Assembly: GCA_023487645.1 (NCBI GenBank)
Contig: JAMDBX010000020.1
Location: 1 to 13,999, forward strand
DNA from: Patescibacteria group bacterium
GTDB lineage: Bacteria > Patescibacteria > Microgenomatia > Daviesbacterales > UBA10151
Direction of reading: 5' to 3'
DNA: 13,999 bases
The notes below the pieces were generated by a model. The model was given only the letters and a program-made list of their open reading frames with translations, was not told the origin of the DNA and made no database searches. A program made the translations under genes and the position numbers. The stretch's first letter is position 1. Every line of letters begins with the position of its first letter. Shown here piece by piece: positions 1-5,215 of this stretch.

Positions 1-194
1 TTATATACTAAAATGGCGGGCCAGACAAGGGCTTTTAGCAAACCAAATGCCCCTTGCCAAAACGAAGTGGCATGCTGGATAAAATAAACCGCTGCACCAA
101 TAATTCCTAATCCATAGATTGCATCTGGTCCACCTCCACTAACACCTCTTTTCCAGCGGGATTTCTGCATTGATGAATTTTCGTTATCTGCCAT
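1..194 (-). CDS. Small membrane protein, 3' end cut by window edge
   Basis: The minus strand opens with ATG at 194-192 and reads 64 codons without a stop before the window ends, so the C-terminus is missing. The protein starts MADNENSSMQKSRWKRG, continues with a Gly-rich turn (residues 17-22), and then has a hydrophobic stretch (about residues 27-39, AIYGLGIIGAAVYF) and a second one (about 50-64) consistent with two short membrane segments. I do not recognise a characterised family and propose no function. An extended -10 (TGC-TTTAAT) lies 6 nt before the ATG and there is no Shine-Dalgarno, so the mRNA is probably leaderless. It is divergent from the Fur-type gene at 304, with about 110 bp between them. 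Seen: the open frame and hydrophobicity. Inferred: membrane location. Confidence 0.6.
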   Translation of the reverse strand, partial: MADNENSSMQKSRWKRGVSGGGPDAIYGLGIIGAAVYFIQHATSFWQGAFGLLKALVWPAILVY

Positions 195-200
195 AAATAT

Positions 201-209
201 ATTAAAGCA
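201..209 (-). promoter_or_regulatory. Extended -10 of the left-edge gene
   Basis: On the minus strand this reads TGC-TTTAAT and ends 6 nt before the ATG at 194, which would place the transcript start at about the start codon. No convincing -35 was seen. Confidence 0.4.
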
Positions 210-253
210 CATTAGGATAAGTAAAAACAGTAACCTTTGTCACTTATTTCATA

Positions 254-282
254 TTGACAGATGCAATAGACTTGCATATACT
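254..282 (+). promoter_or_regulatory. Strong sigma-70-type promoter of the Fur/ZIP operon
   Basis: A perfect -35 TTGACA (254-259) and a -10 TATACT (277-282) are separated by exactly 17 bp. The transcript start should lie near 289, leaving a leader of about 15 nt before the ATG at 304 with no Shine-Dalgarno. The spacer is filled by an operator-like palindrome listed separately. Confidence 0.8.
261..277 (+). promoter_or_regulatory. Operator-like palindrome 1 in the promoter spacer
   Basis: ATGCAA-N5-TTGCAT is a perfect 6-bp inverted repeat. It sits between the -35 and -10 boxes and touches the first base of the -10, where a bound repressor would block RNA polymerase. The geometry resembles the TTGCAA-N5-TTGCAA box known for the Fur-family nickel regulator Nur. 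The probable binder is the Fur-family protein encoded at 304; this is inference. Confidence 0.6.
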
Positions 283-284
283 AG

Positions 285-301
285 TCGCAACAATCTTGCA
301 T
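285..301 (+). promoter_or_regulatory. Operator-like palindrome 2, just before the start codon
   Basis: TCGCAA-N5-TTGCAT repeats the site at 261-277 with two changes in the left arm and the same 5-bp spacer. The two sites are 24 bp apart. It covers the predicted transcript start and ends 2 nt before the ATG at 304. Confidence 0.5.
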
Positions 302-303
302 TT

Positions 304-741
304 ATGCCGATACAAATTAAACAACACGATTGTAAAACAGAACTGCGGGAAGCCGATTTAAAAGCCACTCCGGCGCGTTTGGCTGCACTAAAAGTACTGG
401 AAGCAAGCAATAAACCGCTTGATGTAGCTACTATCAGATTAGAACTAAAAAGAAGTGGTATTAATACTGATCCAGCCACGGTTTTTCGGATGATGAATTC
501 TTTTTCTGACAAAGGAATTGTCCGGGGAGTTAACCTGCAGGAAAGCAAATTGCGGTATGAACACGCTGCAAAGAAAGAGCATCATCACTTACTTTGCCAA
601 AGCTGCAGCGCAATCGAAGATATTTCAGACTGCAACATTAACGCCCTGGAAAAAGGTATTGAAAAGAAAAAAGGCTTTCTGGTAAAAAGCCATGCTTTGG
701 AATTTTATGGTTTATGCCAAAAATGTCAAAAAATAAATTAA
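304..741 (+). CDS. Fur-family metal-dependent repressor, Zur-like
   Basis: This 145-residue protein has the Fur family layout: an N-terminal winged helix (about residues 12-85) with a recognition helix region DPATVFRMMNSFSDKGIV (56-73), and a C-terminal dimerisation and metal domain. It carries the EHHHLLCQSC motif (92-101) and a second Cys pair near the end (C138, C141). The four cysteines C98, C101, C138 and C141 should hold a structural zinc. H93-H95 are candidates for the regulatory metal site. The gene ends 1 nt before the ATG of a ZIP importer, so the pair is almost certainly one operon. Two palindromes in the promoter suggest autoregulation. Zinc as the signal is inferred from the ZIP neighbour and from the CDF exporter nearby; iron, manganese or nickel cannot be excluded. 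The ATG at 304 is the only start that fits the promoter. Confidence 0.88.
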   Translation: MPIQIKQHDCKTELREADLKATPARLAALKVLEASNKPLDVATIRLELKRSGINTDPATVFRMMNSFSDKGIVRGVNLQESKLRYEHAAKKEHHHLLCQSCSAIEDISDCNINALEKGIEKKKGFLVKSHALEFYGLCQKCQKIN

Positions 742-742
742 T

Positions 743-1468
743 ATGGAACCAATTTTATTATCTCTTCTTACCTTTATTTCCACTATCTTAGGGGGAGTTT
801 TTGGAATAAGAAACCGGGATAGATTGCATTATGTAATGAGCTTTACCGCCGGCGTCCTTTTAGGAGTAAGTTTTTTTGATATTTTGCCGGAGAGCATTAG
901 TATTATTACTGAGAATAAATTCGATGTTACTCCTTTTACAATCATGATAGTTTTGGGGTTTTTGATATTCCATGTTTTAGAAAAGTCAGTCGCTATCCAC
1001 CACGCTCACGAAGAAGAATATGCTGATCATAAACATCCAACTGTCGGATTAGTCGGGGCATCCGGTTTATCGTTTCATAGTTTCTTGGACGGAATCGGAA
1101 TTGGCTTAGGGTTTCAAGTTAGCACCCATGTGGGATTATTAATCTCGCTGGCGGTAATTGCTCATGATTTTTCTGACGGTTTAAATACGGTAACCATTAT
1201 GTTAACCCACAAAAATAAGGCTAGCAAAGTTTATAAAATGCTGCTTTTGGATGCCATCACTCCCATTTTAGGAGTTTTGTCCACTTTTCTTTTTAAGATT
1301 CCTCAAAATATCCTAGTGATGTATTTGGGCTTTTTTATCGGATTCCTGTTATATATTGGAGCCAGTGATCTACTGCCGGAAGCTCACAGTAAACACTCTT
1401 CTTGGAAGATGCTGGGACTAACTATACTGGGCGCAGCTTTTATCTTTACTGTTACCAGATTTACCTAA
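743..1468 (+). CDS. ZIP-family divalent metal importer
   Basis: This is a 241-residue polytopic membrane protein with about eight hydrophobic segments, as in the ZIP family. The metal-binding helices are visible as HSFLDG (H112, D116) and HDFSDG (H141, D142, D145). The second motif differs from the commoner HEIPEG by using Asp in place of Glu. Between TM3 and TM4 lies a His-rich loop (about residues 77-98) with many His, Asp and Glu residues, typical of ZIP cytoplasmic metal-sensing loops. It starts 1 nt after the repressor stop codon, so translation is probably coupled. The context points to zinc uptake repressed when metal is plentiful. Its last 51 bp overlap, on the opposite strand, the 3' end of the GIY-YIG gene. 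The family call is secure; the metal is inferred. Confidence 0.9.
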   Translation: MEPILLSLLTFISTILGGVFGIRNRDRLHYVMSFTAGVLLGVSFFDILPESISIITENKFDVTPFTIMIVLGFLIFHVLEKSVAIHHAHEEEYADHKHPTVGLVGASGLSFHSFLDGIGIGLGFQVSTHVGLLISLAVIAHDFSDGLNTVTIMLTHKNKASKVYKMLLLDAITPILGVLSTFLFKIPQNILVMYLGFFIGFLLYIGASDLLPEAHSKHSSWKMLGLTILGAAFIFTVTRFT

Positions 1469-1732
1469 TTTGGGTAAATCCAGATTTCCAGCTATTAAAG
1501 CTTCTTTTTTGGCTTTGGTTAATTTTTTAAGCTGCCATTCTCTTTTTAAAGCTTCAGTCCTGGAAGGGTATCTTTCTAAATAAACAAGTTCAAATGAGGA
1601 AAAACACTTCATATACTTGGCTGATCTGCTAGTTTTGCTTTGATGCTCTTTTAATCTTTTCTCTAAATTATTGGTTTGGCCAATATAAAGAGTATTAGAA
1701 GAGGTTCTTAGGATGTAAACAAAATATACCAC
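1418..1732 (-). CDS. GIY-YIG domain protein (UPF0213/YhbQ-like)
   Basis: This 104-residue protein carries a single GIY-YIG nuclease fold. The two signature strands are VYIL (5-8) and LYIG (15-18), the catalytic Arg is R26 in NLEKRLKEH, and the metal-binding Glu is E60 in SRTEALKREW. Small stand-alone proteins of this kind are common in bacteria; their cellular role is mostly undefined, possibly DNA repair, so no specific job is claimed. The start is GTG at 1732, 11 nt after the stop of the CDF gene, so the two are probably co-transcribed. The basic, polar C-terminal tail (about residues 89-104) is encoded within the antisense overlap with the ZIP gene and is probably not part of the nuclease fold. 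Confidence 0.85.
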   Translation of the reverse strand: MVYFVYILRTSSNTLYIGQTNNLEKRLKEHQSKTSRSAKYMKCFSSFELVYLERYPSRTEALKREWQLKKLTKAKKEALIAGNLDLPKLGKSGNSKDKSCAQYS

Positions 1733-1743
1733 GAGACTATGCC

Positions 1744-2601
1744 TTAAACCTTGTTATCAGGTTCTGAATGAATGGTGATATCTGCCTCAGGAATTAAAGT
1801 TTTAATTCTCTTTTCAATTTCATCAGCAATATCATGCGCTCTGCTGATAGATAATTTCTTGCTGACAGTAATTGTAATATCAATAAAAATAGTAATGCCG
1901 GCCGGCCGGACCCGAATCCGCTTAATGGAAATTACGCCTTCAACCCGGTGAATAATTCCTCTAATTTTCTCCGGCAAACCGGCCGGTACCGTATCAACTA
2001 ACACATCTACTGTTCTTTTTCCTAAGGAATATCCGGCATGCAGCACAAATAGTGAAACACCCAGTGCAGCAATCGCATCAGCTTTTGCCACCCCCAACAG
2101 CACAAATACCAACCCAACTAACACAGTCAGGGAACTTAAAATATCTGAACTGAAATGAAGCGCATCTGCTTCTAAAGCCTGGCTTTTGGTGACCTTGGCC
2201 ACTTTATTCAAAGCCCGGGAGCGGGAGTAATCAACTATAATGGAAAATATAATTACGGCAAAAGCATACCAGGTTACTTCTATTTCTGCTTTACCTGCAG
2301 TTAGCCGCTTAATTGCTTCATAAATAATCCAAGCGCTGGTGAGAAAAAGCAACCCTGTTTCTACTAAAGCAGAAACGCTTTCCACCTTTTGGTGACCATA
2401 GTGATGCGTTTCATCAGCTTCTTTTTCTCCTACTCTGACGGCAAAAAAAGTCAGTATCGCTGCTCCTAAATCCAAAAAGGAGTGGGCTGCTTCGGATAAG
2501 ATTCCCACGCTGCCTGTTGCCAGTCCCACAATAAGCTTGAGCACGGTAAGAGCCAGGCTGGCAAAAACAGAACTTAAAGCAACTGATTGTTTCTTATTCA
2601 T
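1744..2601 (-). CDS. Cation diffusion facilitator (CDF) metal exporter
   Basis: This 285-residue protein has about six membrane helices (roughly residues 8-205) and a C-terminal cytoplasmic domain of about 80 residues, as in YiiP/ZitB. The transport site appears as HSFLD (H40, D44) in TM2 and HFSSD (H149, D153) in TM5. This His-Asp/His-Asp set is typical of zinc-selective members, whereas E. coli YiiP uses Asp-Asp/His-Asp. The CDF signature HHYGHQKVE lies at 66-74. It probably exports zinc in exchange for protons, balancing the ZIP importer encoded nearby. An extended -10 TGC-TAATAT lies 9 nt before the ATG and no Shine-Dalgarno is seen. No copy of the ATGCAA-N5-TTGCAT palindrome is present at its promoter, so it is probably not controlled like the importer. 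Confidence 0.92.
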   Translation of the reverse strand: MNKKQSVALSSVFASLALTVLKLIVGLATGSVGILSEAAHSFLDLGAAILTFFAVRVGEKEADETHHYGHQKVESVSALVETGLLFLTSAWIIYEAIKRLTAGKAEIEVTWYAFAVIIFSIIVDYSRSRALNKVAKVTKSQALEADALHFSSDILSSLTVLVGLVFVLLGVAKADAIAALGVSLFVLHAGYSLGKRTVDVLVDTVPAGLPEKIRGIIHRVEGVISIKRIRVRPAGITIFIDITITVSKKLSISRAHDIADEIEKRIKTLIPEADITIHSEPDNKV

Positions 2602-2992
2602 GCAAACATAATATTAGCACGATTTGAGAATAAGGAGCGGTTTTCGTTCAAAGTTGCAGGACATGGATAAAGGCATGCTTGCATAGAGTAAGCTTAGATT
2701 CTAAGTTGAGCATTACGGACTAGAACCTTTAAATCACTATAGTTATTGTCTCACATCAAGGCTAAATGAAATAAATGATACAGTATAAAGCAAATATTTA
2801 GTCATCTATTGTATCTTTACATGGGCGTTATTGTTTGGCATGATGATTAAAGAACAGAAAAAGCATGCTACATGTTACTGCCCAAAATATCTTGTCTAAA
2901 ATCCAAAAGATCTTCAAAGGTTGGTTTTCTATCATTTACAAAAAATTAACCGGATATGTGTCTATACTTAAATAGGAAGGGGGTGATAAACG
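2602..2992. other. Intergenic stretch with no recognisable gene
   Basis: At its left end (2611-2619, minus strand) is an extended -10 TGC-TAATAT for the CDF gene. At its right end is a -10 TATACT (2963-2968) for the DUF378 gene, with no good -35. Between them all frames are broken. One minus-strand fragment of about 25 codons ending near 2873 reads KPTFEDLLDFRQDIL in its middle and has no start codon, so it may be a decayed gene that I cannot identify. Nothing else is supportable. Confidence 0.5.
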
Positions 2993-3181
2993 ATGCAATA
3001 TCTAGGTGTTTTAGCACTTGTTTTGTTGGTGGTAGGTGGACTTAATTGGGGTTTAGTAGGTTTACTAAACTTTAATTTAGTGACCACTTTGTTAGGCGAA
3101 GGAATGTTGGCAAACCTTGTATATATTTTGGTAGGGTTGTCAGCAGTATATGTGGCTGCAACTTCTTTAATGAAGAAGTAG
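2993..3181 (+). CDS. DUF378 family small membrane protein
   Basis: This 62-residue protein has two hydrophobic helices separated by a short loop. The family signature GGLNWGLVGLLNFNLV lies at residues 15-30, and helix 2 spans about 38-57. The size and motif match DUF378 (YuzA-like) proteins, whose function is unknown. A strong Shine-Dalgarno (GGAAGGGGGTGAT) sits about 6 nt before the ATG, unlike most genes in this window. A paralogue is encoded at 4607 with the same motif and an equally strong ribosome site. A hairpin followed by a short T-run at 3221-3254 may end the transcript. The family call is firm; function is unknown. Confidence 0.85.
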   Translation: MQYLGVLALVLLVVGGLNWGLVGLLNFNLVTTLLGEGMLANLVYILVGLSAVYVAATSLMKK

Positions 3182-3220
3182 GAAATTATTGTGGAGCAAG
3201 AGTTTGCTCATTTGTTCAGT

Positions 3221-3254
3221 GATACAAGCGTTTTACATGTTTGTATCTCTTTTA
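3221..3254 (+). terminator. Possible weak terminator after the DUF378 gene
   Basis: The arms GATACAA (3221-3227) and TTGTATC (3241-3247) are followed by TCTTTT. The stem is AT-rich with a 13-nt loop, so the terminator would be weak. A second small hairpin (GAGCAA/TTGCTC, 3194-3209) precedes it. Confidence 0.4.
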
Positions 3255-3308
3255 GAAATAATTAGGGAAAAACAGTTATTGCAAATGACACAATGCGAAC
3301 TGTTCATT

Positions 3309-3809
3309 TTATCTATTTAAAATCCAGATACTGTAGTTTAAGATGGTGGCGAAGCTTACCCAGGCTAGGTATGGAATCAGCAGAATCGACGCTCTTTTAT
3401 CTAAATTCCAAAACTTACCAATCAAAATCACTATAAACACCCAAATAATCAGAATATTTATTAAAGCCAAAAAGATATTGTGTAAGCCAAAAAAAACGAT
3501 TGACCAGGTGGCATTAAAAAATAGATGGATTAAAAAAATCATTAAGGACAGCTTTATAAGCTTTGCTTTTTTACTGTATTTATTATCTTTTAGCTTAATC
3601 CAAATTAAGTAAAAGGAGATGCCCATGAGGGTATAAAGCGTTGCCCAAGCAGGACCAAAAAGCCAATTAGGAGGTCTGAAGGCAGGTTGGTTTAGTAAGT
3701 TATACCAGTTTGGGATAGAAGAAAAAGTAAAAAAAGAACCTATTAATCCTGCAGACTGGCAAAGAGCAATAGAAATAACCAGTTTAAAGATACTTTTAGG
3801 CAGTTTCAT
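3309..3809 (-). CDS. TspO/MBR family membrane protein
   Basis: This 166-residue protein has five predicted membrane helices and is rich in aromatic residues, as expected of the TspO/translocator-protein family. Family landmarks are WYNLLNQPAFRPPNW (35-49) after helix 1, FGPAW (51-55) at the start of helix 2, NATWS (99-103) in helix 3 and a terminal helix with PYLAWVSFATILNYSIW (146-162). Bacterial TspO proteins bind porphyrins and are tied to tetrapyrrole or stress responses. The ligand and role in this organism are unknown, especially as reduced-genome bacteria often lack haem synthesis. The gene is alone on its strand, and its upstream region shows only a weak TAATAT box. No strong Shine-Dalgarno precedes the ATG. 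Confidence 0.9.
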   Translation of the reverse strand: MKLPKSIFKLVISIALCQSAGLIGSFFTFSSIPNWYNLLNQPAFRPPNWLFGPAWATLYTLMGISFYLIWIKLKDNKYSKKAKLIKLSLMIFLIHLFFNATWSIVFFGLHNIFLALINILIIWVFIVILIGKFWNLDKRASILLIPYLAWVSFATILNYSIWILNR

Positions 3810-3928
3810 TCTAAATACATCATGGCAGATTTAATATTAGTTGTAAACATCAGGGAAAATCCCAACCTTTTTGTTCAGACTAGTTTTTCAAATAAGTTGA
3901 TATAGTGTGATACACTCTGGAATATACT

Positions 3929-4171
3929 CTATAAACCAAAACTTAAGGTGATACTCCCTCCAGCTTTTGCTCCTTTAAAATCTATATTGGCCATAATTCC
4001 TTCCCGCTTTAAGTCTATATATCGAAATTCAGCAATATTTGGCGTTGGATTAATTATTGTTTGATCCGCTAGCACCTGTGTTAAGGCAATCATAAAATCA
4101 ATCCATTTGTTATCACTTTTGCAAAAACTGTTAGGCAAACCATACTTTTCTAAATGATTCCTGATAACCAT
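3929..4171 (-). CDS. Unidentified 80-codon reading frame, doubtful
   Basis: This open frame begins inside the decayed transposase at 4131-4397, in a different reading phase. Its first part (EKYGLPNSF) loosely resembles the segment that follows the catalytic Glu in IS3-type transposases (commonly GDPNRF), so a frameshifted continuation is possible. The rest, ending GGSITLSFGL, does not resemble a transposase and I recognise no family. There is no promoter or ribosome site. It is listed so that the stretch is described, not because I believe it is expressed. Confidence 0.2.
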   Translation of the reverse strand: MVIRNHLEKYGLPNSFCKSDNKWIDFMIALTQVLADQTIINPTPNIAEFRYIDLKREGIMANIDFKGAKAGGSITLSFGL

Positions 4172-4397
4172 TTTGCCAGGGAGAAGCTTTATCTGAGACT
4201 GATATTTTTACTCCCAAGCTTTCCAGATAATCAGTACAGACCTTAACCATAAATTCAGTGCCTTGATCAGAATGGAAGATTAATGGTAATTACTTAGTGT
4301 TTAAAATGGCTTCCTGGATGGTTTTAAAAACCAACTGACTATCATGTTTGATCCCCACATTGAAAGATGCAACCTGTCTGGTAAAAATATCCTCAAT
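4131..4397 (-). pseudogene. Decayed IS3-like transposase (rve core) fragment
   Basis: Reading the minus strand from 4397 in one phase gives a recognisable integrase core. It has IEDIFTRQVASFNVG near the start, then an in-frame TAA, then FHSDQGTEF with the second catalytic Asp. Further on come YLESLGVKISVS and SPWQNGYQESF with the catalytic Glu, followed by a stop at 4131. The first catalytic Asp and all N-terminal parts are absent. The internal stop, the missing N-terminus and loss of frame after QESF show that it is dead. Its upstream end coincides with the CCA end of tRNA-Gln (4397), so the 5' part was lost by recombination at that point, or the element was joined to the tRNA there. Terminal inverted repeats of the original element were not found with confidence. 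Confidence 0.8.
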
Positions 4398-4471
4398 GGT
4401 TGCCGGACTAGGATTCGAACCTAGAATTCACTGCTCCAAAGGCAGTTGTCCTACCGTTAGACGATCCGGCA
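4397..4471 (-). tRNA. tRNA-Gln (UUG)
   Basis: A full cloverleaf is visible: acceptor TGCCGGA/TCCGGCA, anticodon stem ACTGC/GCAGT with loop CTTTGGA, so anticodon TTG, and T-arm CTAGG/CCTAG with loop TTCGAAT. The discriminator is A and the CCA end is encoded (4399-4397). Its 3' end abuts the transposase remnant. Confidence 0.95.
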
Positions 4472-4481
4472 ATCTTGGCCT

Positions 4482-4487
4482 ATTATA
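4482..4487 (-). promoter_or_regulatory. -10 box of tRNA-Gln
   Basis: A perfect TATAAT on the minus strand lies 10 nt before the mature tRNA 5' end. No good -35 was found at 16-18 bp. Confidence 0.55.
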
Positions 4488-4590
4488 CCTTAAATATCAC
4501 ACTACGATCCATACCTACACCAAGCGCATAGAGGTATTGACTCTTATAAAAATTTATGCCAACAATGAATATGGATACAAAATAATTCCA

Positions 4591-4602
4591 AAAGGAGGTG
4601 AT
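4591..4602 (+). promoter_or_regulatory. Near-perfect Shine-Dalgarno that sets a TTG start
   Basis: AAAGGAGGTGAT is fully complementary to the usual 16S rRNA 3' tail. A GTG in the same frame (4598-4600) lies inside this site and so cannot be the start. The TTG at 4607 is about 8 nt from GGAGG and is correctly placed. Confidence 0.8.
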
Positions 4603-4606
4603 TAAG

Positions 4607-4804
4607 TTGGATACAAAAAAATTGGTGGCTTGGATTTTGGTTCTTGGTGCGGTGAATTGGGGATTGGTAGGATTTTTGAATCTTAACGTAGTTGAAGCAG
4701 TTTTAGGAGCAGGTTCAATACTCACTAAACTTGTTTATATAGTAGTAGGTTTGGCAGGCGTATATAAGCTTTACATCTTAGCTGGTGGAAAAGCTAAAAA
4801 ATAA
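4607..4804 (+). CDS. DUF378 family small membrane protein, paralogue 2
   Basis: Read from TTG at 4607 this is a 65-residue protein. Helix 1 runs from about 5 to 25 and contains the signature GAVNWGLVGFLNLNVV, helix 2 runs from about 37 to 58, and a basic tail (GGKAKK) ends the protein. It matches DUF378, like the protein at 2993, from which it differs by a longer N-terminus and tail. Function is unknown. The start is chosen because the Shine-Dalgarno at 4591-4602 overlaps the in-frame GTG upstream and points to the TTG. The combination of the best ribosome site in the window with a weak start codon is unusual. The gene is monocistronic, with hairpins at 4812-4836 and 4901-4930 downstream. Confidence 0.85.
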   Translation: MDTKKLVAWILVLGAVNWGLVGFLNLNVVEAVLGAGSILTKLVYIVVGLAGVYKLYILAGGKAKK

Positions 4805-4811
4805 ACCATAG

Positions 4812-4839
4812 GACTATTCTTCAAAGAAGAACAGTCTTT
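4812..4839 (+). terminator. Hairpin after the second DUF378 gene
   Basis: The arms GACT-A-TTCTTC and GAAGAA-C-AGTC fold around an AAA loop (4812-4836) and are followed only by TTTC. It is a probable terminator or 3'-end stabiliser. Confidence 0.5.
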
Positions 4840-4900
4840 CGTAGAAAGTATATTTTCCTTCGGAAAAGAATTTCCTCTAGGAATTGGTAATTATTTTATA

Positions 4901-4930
4901 AAATCCGGCCCTCTTCGGCCGGATTTTTTT
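4901..4930. terminator. Strong bidirectional intrinsic terminator
   Basis: A 10-bp GC-rich stem (AAATCCGGCC/GGCCGGATTT, 6-nt loop) is followed on the plus strand by a T-run up to 4930 and on the minus strand by TTTTATAAAAT. It separates the DUF378 gene from the convergent tRNA-Gly, whose CCA end overlaps the last T. Confidence 0.88.
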
Positions 4931-5004
4931 GGAGCGGGAGAGGGGATTTGAACCCCCGACATCCTCGTTGGCAACGAGGCACTCTACCACTGAGTTACTC
5001 CCGC
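4930..5004 (-). tRNA. tRNA-Gly (GCC)
   Basis: The cloverleaf has acceptor GCGGGAG/CTCCCGC, D-stem ACTC/GAGT, anticodon stem CCTCG/CGAGG with loop TTGCCAA giving GCC, and T-arm GGGGG/CCCCT with loop TTCAAAT. The discriminator is T and CCA is encoded. A 5'-half copy with an interrupted D-loop lies about 60 nt upstream on the same strand. Confidence 0.95.
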
Positions 5005-5062
5005 AAACATATAAACACTCAACTCTAAATTGTATCTCAAACCGCTATTTCTGCTATGCAGA

Positions 5063-5136
5063 AACGAGGCACTCTTCCTGGGCGTCATTTAGACTCCCGT
5101 CCGCACTTCGTGCATGACCCACTGAGTTACTCCCGC
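5063..5136 (-). pseudogene. tRNA-Gly 5' half with a structured D-loop insertion
   Basis: On the minus strand, starting at 5136, the first 18 nt repeat tRNA-Gly (acceptor 5' strand, D-stem, D-loop to GTGG). An insertion of about 42 nt follows, and then the tRNA resumes with AGAGTGCCTCG (D-stem 3' strand and anticodon 5' strand). After that it departs into a 7-bp hairpin (TTTCTGC-ATA-GCAGAAA). The insert holds a small hairpin (GCAC-GAA-GTGC), then a stem made by GGGAGTC and GACGCCC, and ends CCCAGGA. The 3' half of the tRNA is absent, so it cannot make a normal tRNA. The same arrangement occurs at 7767-7879 with tRNA-Val. Confidence 0.7.
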
Positions 5137-5142
5137 AAAAAG

Positions 5143-5215
5143 TGCCGCAGACTTGAGTTGCACAAGTATAAAACGCTCTTCAGGCGCTCGCCGTGACTAC
5201 CTTGGCTACTGCGGC
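5143..5215 (-). tRNA. Atypical tRNA-Phe-like (GAA)
   Basis: A complete 73-nt cloverleaf can be drawn: acceptor GCCGCAG/CTGCGGC, a 3-bp D-stem GCC/GGC with GG in the loop, anticodon stem AGCGC/GCGTT with loop CTGAAGA (anticodon GAA), a 4-nt variable region, and T-stem ACTTG/CAAGT. The T-loop is TGCAACT, so position 55 is G instead of the nearly universal T. The 3' CCA is not encoded. Its 5' strand contains the stop codon of the HNH gene. It could be a divergent or mobile-element tRNA, a tRNA-like RNA, or a pseudogene that has kept its stems. Confidence 0.55.

Noticed and set aside
2675..2684. ATGCTTGCAT, resembling the metal-operator half-sites
   Set aside because: The spacing differs (no N5), and it is about 75 bp from the CDF start, not in its promoter.
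2692..2704. Short inverted repeat CTTAG-ATT-CTAAG
   Set aside because: It is only a 5-bp stem without a T-run and is expected by chance.
4348..4605. 85-codon plus-strand frame
   Set aside because: It crosses the transposase remnant and the antisense strand of tRNA-Gln and has no start signals.
4929..5117. 62-codon plus-strand frame (GFEPPTSSLATRHSTTELLP type)
   Set aside because: It is the antisense of tRNA-Gly and its broken copy. Such peptides are well-known false predictions over tRNA genes.
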